From Reyranella sp. (GTDB lineage: Bacteria > Pseudomonadota > Alphaproteobacteria > Reyranellales > Reyranellaceae), in contig NZ_JAUSBN010000075.1 in assembly GCF_030651995.1 (NCBI RefSeq), forward strand, positions 1 to 64,000: a stretch of DNA of 64,000 bases. The letters run 5' to 3'. The translations under genes and the position numbers were made by a program. This document shows positions 7,419 to 18,387 of the stretch, piece by piece (the first letter of the stretch is position 1; the number at the start of each line of letters is the position of its first letter). Under the pieces are notes generated by a model. It saw nothing but the letters and a program-made list of their open reading frames with translations, made no database searches and was not told the origin of the DNA.

Positions 7419-10268
7419 GTGACAACTGACTATAAAGCCAGCGTTTTCCTGCCGAAGACCGATTTTCCCATGCGTGCGGGCCTGCCGAAGAAGGAGCCCG
7501 AGCTCCTGAAGCGCTGGGCCGACATGAAGCTGTGGGACCGGCTTCGGGTCGAGAGCAAGGGCCGCCCGAAGTTCGTGCTGCACGACGGCCCTCCCTACGC
7601 CAACGGCAACCTGCATATCGGCCACGCGCTCAACAAGATCCTGAAGGACCTCGTCAGTCGCACCCAGCAGATGCTGGGCAAGGACAGCCACTATGTTCCG
7701 GGCTGGGACTGCCACGGCCTGCCGATCGAGTGGAAGATCGAGGAGCAGTACCGCGCCAAGAAGCAGGACAAGGACCAGATCCCCATCGTCGAGTTCCGGC
7801 GCGAGTGCCGTGCCTTCGCCGATCACTGGATCACGGTCCAGCGCGAGGAGTTCAAGCGCCTTGGCGTCGACGGCGACTGGGACAATTACTACTCGACGAT
7901 GAAGTACGAGTCCGAAGCCGTCATCGTGAAGGAGCTGGGCAAGTTCCTGCTGAACGGCGGCCTCTACAAGGGCTCCAAGGCGGTGCTGTGGTCGGTGGTC
8001 GAAAAGACCGCACTGGCCGAGGCCGAGATCGAGTATCACGACCACACGTCGGACACGATCCACGTGCGCTTCCCGGTCGTGACGTCGAGGGGCGGCAAGC
8101 TCGACGGCGCCGCCATCGTGATCTGGACGACCACGCCGTGGACGATGCCGGGCAACCGCGCGCTGGCCTACGGCCGCGACATCGCCTACGCGCTGGTCGA
8201 AGTCGCTGCCGTGGCTGAGGGCAGCAAGGCCCGCGTCGGCGAGAGACTGGTGCTGGCGCGCGACCTGGTCGAGGCGATTGCCGCCGAGACGAAGTTCACG
8301 CCCAAGATCGTGGCCGAGGTTTCGGCCGACGACCTCGAAGGGCTGATCGCCGCCCATCCGTTCCGCGGACAGGGCTTCGAGTTCGACGTACGCCTGCTGC
8401 CGGGCGACTTCGTGACGGCCGATGCCGGCACGGGCTTCGTGCACATCGCGCCGGGCCATGGCGCCGACGACTACGAGCTGGGCGTTGCCAACGGCGTCGA
8501 GGTGCCGGACACGGTGGCCGAGGACGGCACTTATTATCCGCACGTGCCGCTGTTTGCCGGCAAGCGCGTCTATACGCCGGACGGCAAGAAGGGCGATGCC
8601 AACCGCACCGCCATCGCGCTGCTCGACGAGGCGGGCAAGCTGCTGGCCTCGGGCCGCATCACCCACTCCTATCCGCATTCCTGGCGCTCCAAGGCGCCGG
8701 TCATCTTCCGCAACGCGCCGCAATGGTTCATCGCCATGGACAAGCCGATCCCCGAGATCGGCGGCACCCTGCGCGAGAAGGCGCTGGCGGCGATCGACGC
8801 CACGCGCTTCGTGCCGCGCGCCGGCTACAACCGCCTGCGCTCGATGATCGAGACGCGGCCGGACTGGAACGTCTCGCGCCAGCGCGCCTGGGGTGTGCCG
8901 ATCGCGGTGTTCGTCGACAAGAAGACCGGCGAGCCGTTGCGCGACGCCGAGGTGATGGGCCGCGTCGTCGAGGCGTTCCGCGTCGAGGGCGCCGACGCCT
9001 GGTTCGAGAGCCCGCCCGAGCGCTTCCTCGGCAACAAATACGACGCCGCCGACTTCGAGCAGGTGACCGACATCCTCGACGTCTGGTTCGACTCGGGCTG
9101 CACGCACGCCTTCACGCTCGAGGGCAACGATCAGCTGAAGTGGCCGGCCGATCTCTACCTCGAAGGCTCCGACCAGCATCGCGGCTGGTTCCATTCCTCG
9201 CTGCTGGAAAGCTGCGGCACGCGCGGCCGCGCGCCCTATGACGGCGTGCTGACGCACGGCTTCACGCTCGACGAGCAGGGCCGCAAGATGTCGAAGTCGC
9301 TGGGCAACATCACGGCGCCCCAGACGGTCTGCGACCAGTATGGCGCCGACATCCTGCGTCTCTGGGTGGTCGGCACCGACTACACCGAGGACCAGCGCAT
9401 CGGTCCGGAGATCCTGAAGCACCAGGCCGAAGCCTATCGCCGCCTGCGCAACACGCTGCGCTACCTGCTGGGCAGCCTCGACGGCTACTCGTCGGACGAG
9501 ACGGTGGCCCATGCCGACATGCCCGAGCTGGAGCGCTGGGTGCTGCATCGCCTGGCCGAGCTGGACACGGTGCTGCGCCGCGCGGTCGACGATTACGACT
9601 TCCACACGATCGCGACGGAGCTGCACAATTTCTGCGCCGTCGACCTGTCGGCCTTCTACTTCGACATCCGCAAGGACTCGATCTACTGCGACGCGGCGGG
9701 CACGTTGCGCCGCCGTGCCGCCCGCACCGTCATGGCCGAGGTCTTCTCGTTCCTGACGGCCTGGCTGGCGCCGATCACCTGCTTCACGGCGGAAGAGGCC
9801 TGGCTCGCCCGGCCCGGCGACATGCCGGACGGCAAGGCCGAGAGCGTCCACCTGCGCCTCTATCCCACCATTTCGGCGAGCTGGCTCGACGCCGCGCTGG
9901 GCGAGAAGTGGAAGACCGTGCGCGCGCTGCGCCGCGTCGTCACCGGTGCCCTCGAACTCGAGCGCGCCGAGAAGCGCATCGGGTCGAGCCTCCAGGCCGC
10001 CCCGGTCGTCTATGCCACGCCGGATTATGTGAAAGCGTTCGAGGGACTCGATCTGCGGGATATCTGCATCACCTCCGGCGGCGAACTCGTCGCGGGCGAG
10101 GCGCCGGCCGGCGCCTTCACCCTGCCGGACGTGGCCGGTGTCGCCGTGCTGCCGACGCTGGCCGAGGGCACGAAGTGCGCCCGCTGCTGGCAGGTCCTTG
10201 AGGAGGTCGGCAAGTCGCCGGTCCATCCGCTGATCTGCCGCCGCTGCGAGGAGGCCGTTGCGGCATGA
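7419..10268 (+). CDS. ileS: Isoleucyl-tRNA synthetase
   Basis: 949 residues, normal for bacterial IleS; charges tRNA-Ile in the cytoplasm. The class I signatures HIGH (66-69) and KMSKS (623-627) are both intact. The editing CP1 domain lies between them (GTGFVHIAPGHGADDY). The C-terminal zinc finger has C920/C923 and C940/C943. I kept the GTG at 7419 because the residues that follow (TTDYKASVFLPKTDFPMRAG) match the usual alphaproteobacterial start. No strong Shine-Dalgarno is visible in front of it. It overlaps lspA by four bases (ATGA). Confidence 0.97.
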   Translation: MTTDYKASVFLPKTDFPMRAGLPKKEPELLKRWADMKLWDRLRVESKGRPKFVLHDGPPYANGNLHIGHALNKILKDLVSRTQQMLGKDSHYVPGWDCHGLPIEWKIEEQYRAKKQDKDQIPIVEFRRECRAFADHWITVQREEFKRLGVDGDWDNYYSTMKYESEAVIVKELGKFLLNGGLYKGSKAVLWSVVEKTALAEAEIEYHDHTSDTIHVRFPVVTSRGGKLDGAAIVIWTTTPWTMPGNRALAYGRDIAYALVEVAAVAEGSKARVGERLVLARDLVEAIAAETKFTPKIVAEVSADDLEGLIAAHPFRGQGFEFDVRLLPGDFVTADAGTGFVHIAPGHGADDYELGVANGVEVPDTVAEDGTYYPHVPLFAGKRVYTPDGKKGDANRTAIALLDEAGKLLASGRITHSYPHSWRSKAPVIFRNAPQWFIAMDKPIPEIGGTLREKALAAIDATRFVPRAGYNRLRSMIETRPDWNVSRQRAWGVPIAVFVDKKTGEPLRDAEVMGRVVEAFRVEGADAWFESPPERFLGNKYDAADFEQVTDILDVWFDSGCTHAFTLEGNDQLKWPADLYLEGSDQHRGWFHSSLLESCGTRGRAPYDGVLTHGFTLDEQGRKMSKSLGNITAPQTVCDQYGADILRLWVVGTDYTEDQRIGPEILKHQAEAYRRLRNTLRYLLGSLDGYSSDETVAHADMPELERWVLHRLAELDTVLRRAVDDYDFHTIATELHNFCAVDLSAFYFDIRKDSIYCDAAGTLRRRAARTVMAEVFSFLTAWLAPITCFTAEEAWLARPGDMPDGKAESVHLRLYPTISASWLDAALGEKWKTVRALRRVVTGALELERAEKRIGSSLQAAPVVYATPDYVKAFEGLDLRDICITSGGELVAGEAPAGAFTLPDVAGVAVLPTLAEGTKCARCWQVLEEVGKSPVHPLICRRCEEAVAA

Positions 10269-10747
10269 GGCCGATCGACCGCCAGGCGATGGCCCTGCTC
10301 GTCGTCACCCTGGTGGCCGACCAGGTGTCCAAGCAGCTCCTGCTGGGTTTCCTGCTCAAGGCCGGCGCCATCGTGCCGGTGATCGACGGGTTCTTCCGGC
10401 TGGTCATCGTCTGGAACCGCGGCGTCAGCTTCGGCCTGTTCGGCGGAGACCAGGCATTGCCGCCCTGGCTCCTGTCGGGCGTCGCGATCGCCGTCTGCAT
10501 CGGCCTGTTCGTGTGGCTGCGACGAACCGACCGTCCCCTGACCGGATGGGGCATCGGCCTTGTCATGGGGGGAGCCATCGGCAATGTTATCGACCGTGCC
10601 CGTTGGGGAGCAGTGTTCGATTTCGCTGATTTCCACATTGGCCGGTGGCATTGGCCGGCCTTCAATGTCGCCGATGCGGCGATCGTCGTCGGCGTCGGGC
10701 TCATGCTGATCGATTCGCTGCAAAGCGAAAAGAAATCGGCGCCCTGA
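10265..10747 (+). CDS. lspA: Lipoprotein signal peptidase (SPase II)
   Basis: 160 residues with four predicted membrane helices; an inner-membrane aspartic peptidase that removes signal peptides from prolipoproteins. The catalytic pair is visible: D110 in GNVIDR and D137 in FNVADAAI. The conserved NRGVSFG motif is at 51-57. ATGA overlap with ileS shows translational coupling. The ileS-lspA pair followed by a lipoprotein gene is typical of alphaproteobacteria. Confidence 0.95.
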   Translation: MRPIDRQAMALLVVTLVADQVSKQLLLGFLLKAGAIVPVIDGFFRLVIVWNRGVSFGLFGGDQALPPWLLSGVAIAVCIGLFVWLRRTDRPLTGWGIGLVMGGAIGNVIDRARWGAVFDFADFHIGRWHWPAFNVADAAIVVGVGLMLIDSLQSEKKSAP

Positions 10748-10792
10748 AGCGGCCATGATCGGCAGACAAAAGTTCAAGACCAAGGACGGACG

Positions 10793-11377
10793 ATGAAACC
10801 GACTCTCCTCCCGCTTCCATTGGCTCTCCTGGCCTGCGGTACCCTCGCGCTCGGCGGCTGCGGCGCCTTCGACAATATCGGCGGCGGCAAGAAGACGTCC
10901 CCCGACGAGTTCAAGATCGTCTCGCATTCGCCGCTGACCATGCCGCCCAATGCCGAGTTGCGGCCGCCGCGGCCGGGCGAGCCTCGTCCCCAGGAAGTCA
11001 CGCCCGCCGATCAGGCCAAGGAGGCGCTGTCGCCGGCATTGGCCGGGCGCACCCAGGCCCGCGTCAATGCCGGACCCGATGCGCCGCGATCCGGCAGCAG
11101 CGCCGAGCAGTCGCTGGTCGCCCGCGCCGGCAAGGGCGGCATCGACCCCAACATCCGGGGACAGGTCAACACCGACACCAAGACTCTGGCCGAGAGCGAC
11201 AAGTCGTTCATCGACAGCCTGATCTTCTGGCAGGATTCGCCACCATCGGGCGTGGTGCTCGATCCGGTCGGGGAGCAGCAGCGGATTCGCGACGCCCAGG
11301 CCTCCGGCCAGCCCGCTGCCGGGCCGACGCCGACGATCACCCGCCGCAAGCGTGGCCTGCTCGAAGGCATCTTCTGA
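10793..11377 (+). CDS. bamF: DUF3035 outer-membrane lipoprotein (BamF-like)
   Basis: 194 residues with a lipoprotein signal ending LALGGC, so the acylated Cys is C23. The rest is polar and proline-rich, with the typical segment FKIVSHSPLTMPPNAELRPP seen in DUF3035 proteins. In alphaproteobacteria this family includes BamF, an accessory lipoprotein of the beta-barrel assembly machine; that link is family knowledge, not shown here. It lies 45 bases after lspA, which would process it, and 5 bases before the first M16 peptidase gene. Confidence 0.82.
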   Translation: MKPTLLPLPLALLACGTLALGGCGAFDNIGGGKKTSPDEFKIVSHSPLTMPPNAELRPPRPGEPRPQEVTPADQAKEALSPALAGRTQARVNAGPDAPRSGSSAEQSLVARAGKGGIDPNIRGQVNTDTKTLAESDKSFIDSLIFWQDSPPSGVVLDPVGEQQRIRDAQASGQPAAGPTPTITRRKRGLLEGIF

Positions 11378-11382
11378 GCTCG

Positions 11383-12753
11383 ATGCCACTCACCGGCCGC
11401 CGCGCCCTGCTCGGCGGCCTCCTCGCGGGCGCGGCCCTCTCTCCGTCCGGCCCGGCGCTCGCGAAGCTTTTCGCCGTGGCCAGGCGCAACGCCGAGACCT
11501 TCACGCTGCCCAACGGGCTGCAGGTCATCGTGCTGCCGTCGCGGCGCGCGCCGATCGTCACACAGGTCGTCGTCTACAAGGTCGGCAGCGCCGATGAGTC
11601 GTTCGGCCATACCGGCGCCGCGCATTTCCTCGAACACATGATGTTCAAGGGCACCGACCAGGTGCCGGCCGGCGAGTTCTCGCGCATCGTCTCGCGCAAC
11701 GGCGGCCGCGACAACGCCTACACGACGTTCGATTCGACGGGCTATCACCAGACCATTGCAGCCGAGCAGCTCGAGCTGGTCATGCGCATGGAAGCCGACC
11801 GCATGACCAATGTCCGCATCACCGAGCGCGAGATCGTGCCCGAGCGGCAGGTCATCCTCGAGGAACGCCGCATGCGGACCGACAACGTGCCGGCGTCGCT
11901 GCTCGACGAGGCGGTGCGCGAGCGGCTCTACGGACTGCACAAGCCCTATGCCATGCCGATCATCGGCTATGCCGACGACATCAAGCGACTGGGGGTCGAC
12001 GACCTCGCGGGTTTCTATCGCCGCCACTACGCCCCCAACAATGCGATCCTGATCGTGGCGGGCGACACGACGGCGGAGCAGGTCCAGAAACTGGCGGAGC
12101 GGTATTACGGCCCGATCGCCCGCCGAGAGATCGGGCCGCGTCTGCGTCCCTCGCAGGGCGGCACCGACCTGCCGCAGACGGTGAACCGCGCCGATGCGCG
12201 TGTCGCCGAGCCGCGCTGGTCGCGGCTGTGGTTGGCGCCGTCCTATCGTGTCGGCGAGACGAAGTATGCCTATGCGTTGCAGGTGCTGGCCCGCCTGTTC
12301 GGTGGCAGCGAGACCAGCCGCCTGTCGCGCGTGCTGGTGCAGGAGCGCAGGATCGGCCTCTCGGCCTGGGCGTCCTACGGACCGTCGAGCCTCGGCCTCA
12401 CCTCGTTCGACATCGGCGTGCATCCCGCGAAGTCGCGCAGCCTCGAGGAGGTCGAAGAGGCGGTGACGGCCGAGATGAAGAAGCTGCTCGACGGCGGCGT
12501 CACGGCCGAGGAGGTCGAGCGCGCGCAGAACCAGCTGCTGGCCGCCGCGATCTACTCGCAGGATTCGCTGGCGAGCGGCCCGCGCATCTACGGCACCGCG
12601 CTCAGCACCGGCAGCACCGTGGCCGATGTCGATGCCTGGCCGCAGCGCATTTCCACCGTCACGCGGGACGAGGTCGTGGCCGCAGCCCGGCATGTCTGGC
12701 GCGACAACGGCGCCGTTACCGCACTCCTGACCCCGGCGGCGAGGGGCGGATGA
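11383..12753 (+). CDS. M16 family zinc peptidase, catalytic subunit
   Basis: 456 residues. The inverted zinc motif HxxEH is intact at H81/E84/H85 (AHFLEHMMFKG), and further Glu residues downstream (EREIVPERQVILEERR) include the expected third ligand. The N-terminus, with RR followed by a hydrophobic run ending PALA, looks like a Tat-type or Sec signal, so the enzyme is probably periplasmic. It overlaps the next M16 gene by four bases. Pairs of an active and an inactive M16 subunit usually form one heterodimeric peptidase. Confidence 0.92.
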   Translation: MPLTGRRALLGGLLAGAALSPSGPALAKLFAVARRNAETFTLPNGLQVIVLPSRRAPIVTQVVVYKVGSADESFGHTGAAHFLEHMMFKGTDQVPAGEFSRIVSRNGGRDNAYTTFDSTGYHQTIAAEQLELVMRMEADRMTNVRITEREIVPERQVILEERRMRTDNVPASLLDEAVRERLYGLHKPYAMPIIGYADDIKRLGVDDLAGFYRRHYAPNNAILIVAGDTTAEQVQKLAERYYGPIARREIGPRLRPSQGGTDLPQTVNRADARVAEPRWSRLWLAPSYRVGETKYAYALQVLARLFGGSETSRLSRVLVQERRIGLSAWASYGPSSLGLTSFDIGVHPAKSRSLEEVEEAVTAEMKKLLDGGVTAEEVERAQNQLLAAAIYSQDSLASGPRIYGTALSTGSTVADVDAWPQRISTVTRDEVVAAARHVWRDNGAVTALLTPAARGG

Positions 12754-14075
12754 AGCCCCTTCGCGCGCTCGCGGCCGCGCTCGCCAGTCTGTTCGTGTTG
12801 CTGCCCGCCGTGGCGGGCGCGATCGAGATCAGGGAAATCACGACGCCGCTCGGCATCAAGGCCTGGCTGGTCGAGGACAAGAGCACGCCCGTGGTGGCGC
12901 TCTCCTTTTCGTTCTCCGGCGGCACCGCCACCGATCCGGCCGGGCAGGCCGGCATCACCGACCTGATGGCGGGCCTGCTGACCGACGGCGCGGGTTCGAT
13001 GAATGCGCAGGCTTTCCGCCAACGCCAGGAGAATGCCGCCGCCTCGCTAGGCTTCAATGCCTCGCTCGACCGGCTCAACGGATCGCTGCGCGTCCTGTCC
13101 GCCAACCGCGAGGAGGGCTTCGAGCTGCTGCGGCTGGCCCTTACCGAGCCGCGCTTCGATCCCGACATGGTGGCGCAGCGCCGGGCGCAGACCATCGCGA
13201 GCATCAACCAGGCCGCCCAGCGTCCCGGCTCGGTGGCGGGCCGGACGCTGATGGAGACGCTGTTCGCCGGCCATGCCTATGCCGCCGATCCCGACGGCAC
13301 GCCCGAGGGGCTCGCCGCCGCGACGCCGGAACTCCTGAAGAAGCGGGCGGCGGAGCTGTTGTTGCGCAACGGCCTGATCGTGGCCGCGGTCGGCGATATC
13401 GGCGAGGCCGAGCTGGCGCGCCAGCTCGATCACTCCTTCGGGCTCCTGCCCACGGGCACGCTGCCGTCGCTTCCGCAGCAGTGGGTGCCGCCGACCAAGC
13501 CTCGTGTCGTGGTCGTCGAACGTCCGGTACCGCAGAGCTCGGCGCTGATGGCCGTTCCCGGTATCCCGCGCGACGATCCCGACTGGTATGCCGCGCTGGT
13601 GATGAACCACGTGCTGGGCGGCGGCGGCCAGCAGTCGCGGCTGTTCAATGAGGTGCGCGAGAAGCGCGGCCTCGCCTACAGCGTGTCGAGTGGCCTGCGC
13701 ACCTACAAGCGTGCCGCGCTGCTGTTGATGTCCACCGGCAGCGCCAACGAGCGCATCGGCGAGGCGATCGAGGTGATCCGTGCCGAGATGGGACGGATGC
13801 GCACCGAAGGCGTCACCGAGGCCGAGTTGACCGACGCGAAGACCTACCTGACGGGCGCGCTGGCGCTCTCGCTCGATTCGTCGGGCTCGATCGCGGGGCT
13901 GCTGCATTCCATGCAGATTGACGGACTGTCGCCCGATCACCTGACGCGGCGCGCGGCGCTGATCGCCGCGGTTACGCTCGACGACGTTCGCAAGGTCGCG
14001 CGGCACCTCCTGCGCGACGAGGCGTTGACCACCGTGGTGGTCGGCAAGCCGGTCGGCGTCACACAGGTACCCTGA
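12750..14075 (+). CDS. M16 family peptidase, non-catalytic subunit
   Basis: 441 residues from the ATG at 12750 (ATGA overlap with the upstream partner). A cleavable signal peptide (residues 1-22, ending VAGA) is followed by the M16 fold. The HxxEH site is absent: the equivalent region reads QAGITDLMAGLL. The later R/Y motif typical of M16 partners is present (EVREKRGLAYSVSSG). It should therefore bind substrate or shape the chamber while its partner supplies the zinc site, as in mitochondrial processing peptidase and other two-chain M16 enzymes. Confidence 0.9.
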   Translation: MKPLRALAAALASLFVLLPAVAGAIEIREITTPLGIKAWLVEDKSTPVVALSFSFSGGTATDPAGQAGITDLMAGLLTDGAGSMNAQAFRQRQENAAASLGFNASLDRLNGSLRVLSANREEGFELLRLALTEPRFDPDMVAQRRAQTIASINQAAQRPGSVAGRTLMETLFAGHAYAADPDGTPEGLAAATPELLKKRAAELLLRNGLIVAAVGDIGEAELARQLDHSFGLLPTGTLPSLPQQWVPPTKPRVVVVERPVPQSSALMAVPGIPRDDPDWYAALVMNHVLGGGGQQSRLFNEVREKRGLAYSVSSGLRTYKRAALLLMSTGSANERIGEAIEVIRAEMGRMRTEGVTEAELTDAKTYLTGALALSLDSSGSIAGLLHSMQIDGLSPDHLTRRAALIAAVTLDDVRKVARHLLRDEALTTVVVGKPVGVTQVP

Positions 14076-14091
14076 GGAGAGTCGTTTCCCC

Positions 14092-15414
<1,323 letters not shown>

Positions 15415-15457
15415 ACTGTCCGCGTTCAGAACGAATCAGATCGCTTTCCAGCAATGA

Positions 15458-15568
15458 CCTCACCCTGAGGAGCGGCCCGCAGGGCCGCGTCTCGAAGGGT
15501 GGGTACCCGCACCACGTTGGTGCCCATCCTTCGAGACGCACGCCTTTGGCGTGCTCCTCAGGATGAGG
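15458..15568. repeat. REP-like palindromic element between pgi and mutL
   Basis: An imperfect inverted repeat of about 110 bases. The left arm contains CCCTGAGGAGC and CGTCTCGAAGGGTG; the right arm contains CATCCTTCGAGACG and GCTCCTCAGGATGAGG. Each arm carries its own small hairpin. The arrangement is that of dispersed palindromic elements found many times in alphaproteobacterial genomes, usually between genes. It fills most of the 199-base gap here and could act as a transcription end or mRNA stabiliser for pgi. Confidence 0.75.
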
Positions 15569-15613
15569 ATGGTGTGTGAACTTGAAGCGGAAACGCCCTA
15601 AAATGACGGCGCC

Positions 15614-17434
15614 ATGAGCGCCCTCCGAACCCTGCGTCGCCTGCCCTCGACGCTCGTCAACCGCATTGCCGCCGGCGAGGTCGTCGAGCGTCCGGCGAGC
15701 GCCGTGAAGGAGCTGGTCGAGAACGCGCTGGATGCCGGCGCGCGGCGTATCGCGGTGACCCTGAAGGAGGGCGGCCGCACCTTCATCTCGGTGGTCGATG
15801 ACGGTGTGGGCATGTCGGCCGACGAACTCCGTCTCGCGGTCGAGCGCCACTGCACCTCCAAGCTGCCCGACGATGACCTGACCGACATTCGCACGCTGGG
15901 GTTTCGCGGCGAGGCGCTGCCTTCGATCGCCTCGGTCAGCCGCTTCACGATCACCTCGCGCCCGGCCGGCGCCGATACCGCCTGGAGTCTCGAGATCGAC
16001 GGCGGCGCCAAGGGCGAGCCACGGCCCGCCGCGCACCCGCAGGGCACGCGTGTGGAAGTGCGCGAGCTGTTCTTCGCGACGCCGGCGCGGCTCAAGTTCC
16101 TGAAGGAGCCACGCACCGAGTCGGGCCATGTCGCCGACGCGATGCGCCGGCTCGCCATGGCCCATCCCGAGGTCGCCTTCCGGCTGGAGAGCGAGGAGCG
16201 TGCGCTGATCGACCTTGCCGCCGCCAGCGGCTCGCTCCTGTCGGCGGATGCGGCGCGGCTGGAACGGCTGGCCGCGATCATGGGGCGCGAGTTCGCCGAC
16301 AATGCCGTCGCGATCGACGTCAACCGCGAAGGCTTTCGCCTCACCGGGTTCGCCGGCCTGCCGACCCTCAACCGGCCGACCGGCCAGCACCAGTATCTGT
16401 TCGTCAACGGCCGTCCGGTGCGCGACAAGCTGCTGGCGGGCGCGGTGCGCGGTGCCTACCAGGATTTCCTGGCGCGCGACCGCCATCCGATGGTGGCGCT
16501 GTTCCTCGAAGCGCCGACCGAGATGGTCGACGTCAACGTTCACCCGGCCAAGACCGAGGTTCGCTTCCGCGACGCCGGCATCGTGCGCGGCATGATCGTG
16601 GGCGCGCTGCGCACGGCGCTGTCGGCGGCGGGCCATCGCGCCAGTACGACGGTGTCCGATGCCGCGCTCGGCGCCTTCCGTCCGCATACGGGGTTCGCGA
16701 CGCCGCTACCGATGGGCCGTAGCTACGGCAACGGTGCCAGCGGCTACTCGTCTGTGCCGCGCGGGCTTGCCGAGGCGGCGATGCAGTTCATGGCGCCGCT
16801 CGATGGATTGTCGGCGCGGGTCGAGCAGCAGTCTGCCAACATCGCCCCCGGCAACTATCCGCTCGGCGTGGCGCGTGCCCAACTCCACGAGACCTACATC
16901 GTCGCCCAGACCGACCAGGGCGTGGTGATCGTCGACCAGCATGCCGCCCACGAGCGGCTGGTGCACGAGCGGCTGAAGACCCAGCTCGAGGCCGAGGGCG
17001 TGAAGCGGCAGGCACTGCTGCTGCCGGAAGTCGTCGAGATCGGCGAGGATGGCGCGCGGCGCCTCACGCAACGCGCCGCCGAACTGGCCGACATGGGCCT
17101 CGTGCTGGAGCCGTTTGGCTTGGGCGCGGTGGTGGTGCGCGAGACGCCCGCCGTCCTGGGCGAAGTCGACATCCAGGGACTGGTGCGCGACCTGGCCGAC
17201 GAGCTTTCCGAGATGGGCGATCATCTGTCGCTCAAGGAGAAGGTCGAGGAAGTCTGCGGTACGCTCGCCTGCCACACCTCGGTGCGGGCCGGCCGCCGCT
17301 TGACCGTGGAGGAAATGAACGCGCTGCTGCGCCAGATGGAAGCGACACCGCATTCCGGCCAGTGCAATCATGGCCGGCCGACCTACGTCGAACTCAAGCT
17401 GGCCGACATCGAGCGGCTGTTCGGAAGACGATGA
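15614..17434 (+). CDS. mutL: DNA mismatch repair endonuclease MutL
   Basis: 606 residues. The N-terminal GHKL ATPase motifs are intact: [18 protein letters not shown] and [16 protein letters not shown]. The C-terminal nicking-endonuclease metal site DQHAxxExxxxE is at residues 441-452, with the zinc-associated CNHGRP at 584-589. It is therefore the endonuclease type, as expected in a lineage without MutH. ATG start after a palindromic repeat. Its stop overlaps the start of the next gene by four bases. Confidence 0.96.
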   Translation: MSALRTLRRLPSTLVNRIAAGEVVERPASAVKELVENALDAGARRIAVTLKEGGRTFISVVDDGVGMSADELRLAVERHCTSKLPDDDLTDIRTLGFRGEALPSIASVSRFTITSRPAGADTAWSLEIDGGAKGEPRPAAHPQGTRVEVRELFFATPARLKFLKEPRTESGHVADAMRRLAMAHPEVAFRLESEERALIDLAAASGSLLSADAARLERLAAIMGREFADNAVAIDVNREGFRLTGFAGLPTLNRPTGQHQYLFVNGRPVRDKLLAGAVRGAYQDFLARDRHPMVALFLEAPTEMVDVNVHPAKTEVRFRDAGIVRGMIVGALRTALSAAGHRASTTVSDAALGAFRPHTGFATPLPMGRSYGNGASGYSSVPRGLAEAAMQFMAPLDGLSARVEQQSANIAPGNYPLGVARAQLHETYIVAQTDQGVVIVDQHAAHERLVHERLKTQLEAEGVKRQALLLPEVVEIGEDGARRLTQRAAELADMGLVLEPFGLGAVVVRETPAVLGEVDIQGLVRDLADELSEMGDHLSLKEKVEEVCGTLACHTSVRAGRRLTVEEMNALLRQMEATPHSGQCNHGRPTYVELKLADIERLFGRR

Positions 17435-17904
17435 AGAAGTTTCTCTCGCTGCTCCTGATCGCCTGTGTCGCCGCCTCCGGCGCAGCGGCGCAGACCCGCG
17501 CGCCCGCGCCGCCCTCTGCCGTGCCGCCCGGCACCATACCGACACCCGCGCCGGCCTCGCCGCTCGACGGTACGTGGCGCGGCACCAGCGATGGCGGCTC
17601 GTGCAACGCGCCGCTCGACTACCTGCTCACCATCGAATCGGGCTTCGTCGACGGCTCGGCGTACGACACCACGGCGCGCGGCCCGGTGCCCAATCCCAAC
17701 AAGTCGGCACCGCCGCCGCCGGGCCCTGGCCTGTGGCAGATCCACGGCGTGGCCAAGGTGGGCGTGCCGTTCAATCTCCTGAGCCTCGCCTCGGTGAAGG
17801 GCCCCACTCACCAGCGCATGCAGCTCACTGCCCGCGGCGATGGCCAGAGCCTGGTCGTCAGCGAGACCAGCGGCTGCCGCCGTACGGCGCGGCTCTCACG
17901 TTAG
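17431..17904 (+). CDS. Small secreted hypothetical protein
   Basis: 157 residues from the ATG at 17431, which overlaps the mutL stop. A clear signal peptide ([20 protein letters not shown]) is followed by a proline/alanine-rich linker and a compact domain with two Cys residues ([12 protein letters not shown] and SETSGCRR) that could form a disulphide. The content suggests a periplasmic beta-rich domain; I do not recognise the family. Translational coupling with mutL is probably positional rather than functional. Confidence 0.75.
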   Translation: MKKFLSLLLIACVAASGAAAQTRAPAPPSAVPPGTIPTPAPASPLDGTWRGTSDGGSCNAPLDYLLTIESGFVDGSAYDTTARGPVPNPNKSAPPPPGPGLWQIHGVAKVGVPFNLLSLASVKGPTHQRMQLTARGDGQSLVVSETSGCRRTARLSR

Positions 17905-17913
17905 AGCGGCGCG

Positions 17914-18369
17914 ATGTCCGGGCTCATCGTGCGCGACGCGGAGCCGTCCGACCGCTCCGCGTGGGGCCGTATGTGGACCGCCAACTACATTCATCACGGC
18001 GCGACGATGGGCGACGCCGAGGTCGGCGAGCTGTGGCGTCGAATCCTGCATCCCGACCACCCCGTGTGTGCGCTCGTTTCCGCGGCGGCGAACGATCGGG
18101 ACCTGCTCGGTTTTGCCCACTACGTGCTGCATCCTCACACCTTCACCAGCCGCACGGTCTGCTATCTGGAGGATCTGTGGGTCGAGCCCGCCGCGCGCGG
18201 CACCGGGGTCGGGCGCCGCCTCATCGAAGCGCTGATCGAGCGCGGTCGGGCGCACGGCTGGCGGCGGCTCTACTGGCACACCGAAGCCGACAACGCACCT
18301 GCCCGCCGCCTCTATGATCGCATGTCGACGCTCACGGACTATATTCGCTACGACGTCGATCTGACCTGA
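17914..18369 (+). CDS. GNAT-family N-acetyltransferase
   Basis: 151 residues with the GNAT fold. Motif A is clear: CYLEDLWVEPAARGTGVGRRLIE, where RGTGVG is the acetyl-CoA pyrophosphate loop. Motif B follows (LYWHTEADNAPARRLYDR). The substrate is not evident; the pattern is that of the general amino-acid or small-amine acetyltransferases. Nine bases after the secreted protein gene, convergent with the MATE pump. Confidence 0.9.
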   Translation: MSGLIVRDAEPSDRSAWGRMWTANYIHHGATMGDAEVGELWRRILHPDHPVCALVSAAANDRDLLGFAHYVLHPHTFTSRTVCYLEDLWVEPAARGTGVGRRLIEALIERGRAHGWRRLYWHTEADNAPARRLYDRMSTLTDYIRYDVDLT

Positions 18370-18387
18370 GGCGTGCGTCCGCGGGCG

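Noticed and set aside
7236-10226. 996-codon open frame antisense to ileS
   Set aside because: It mirrors the ileS codons in a GC-rich genome; its His/Asp/Arg/Gly-rich composition and lack of motifs show a shadow frame.
12228-12749. Long N-terminal extension of the second M16 gene
   Set aside because: It overlaps the first M16 gene out of frame; the ATG at 12750 gives a normal signal peptide and ATGA coupling.
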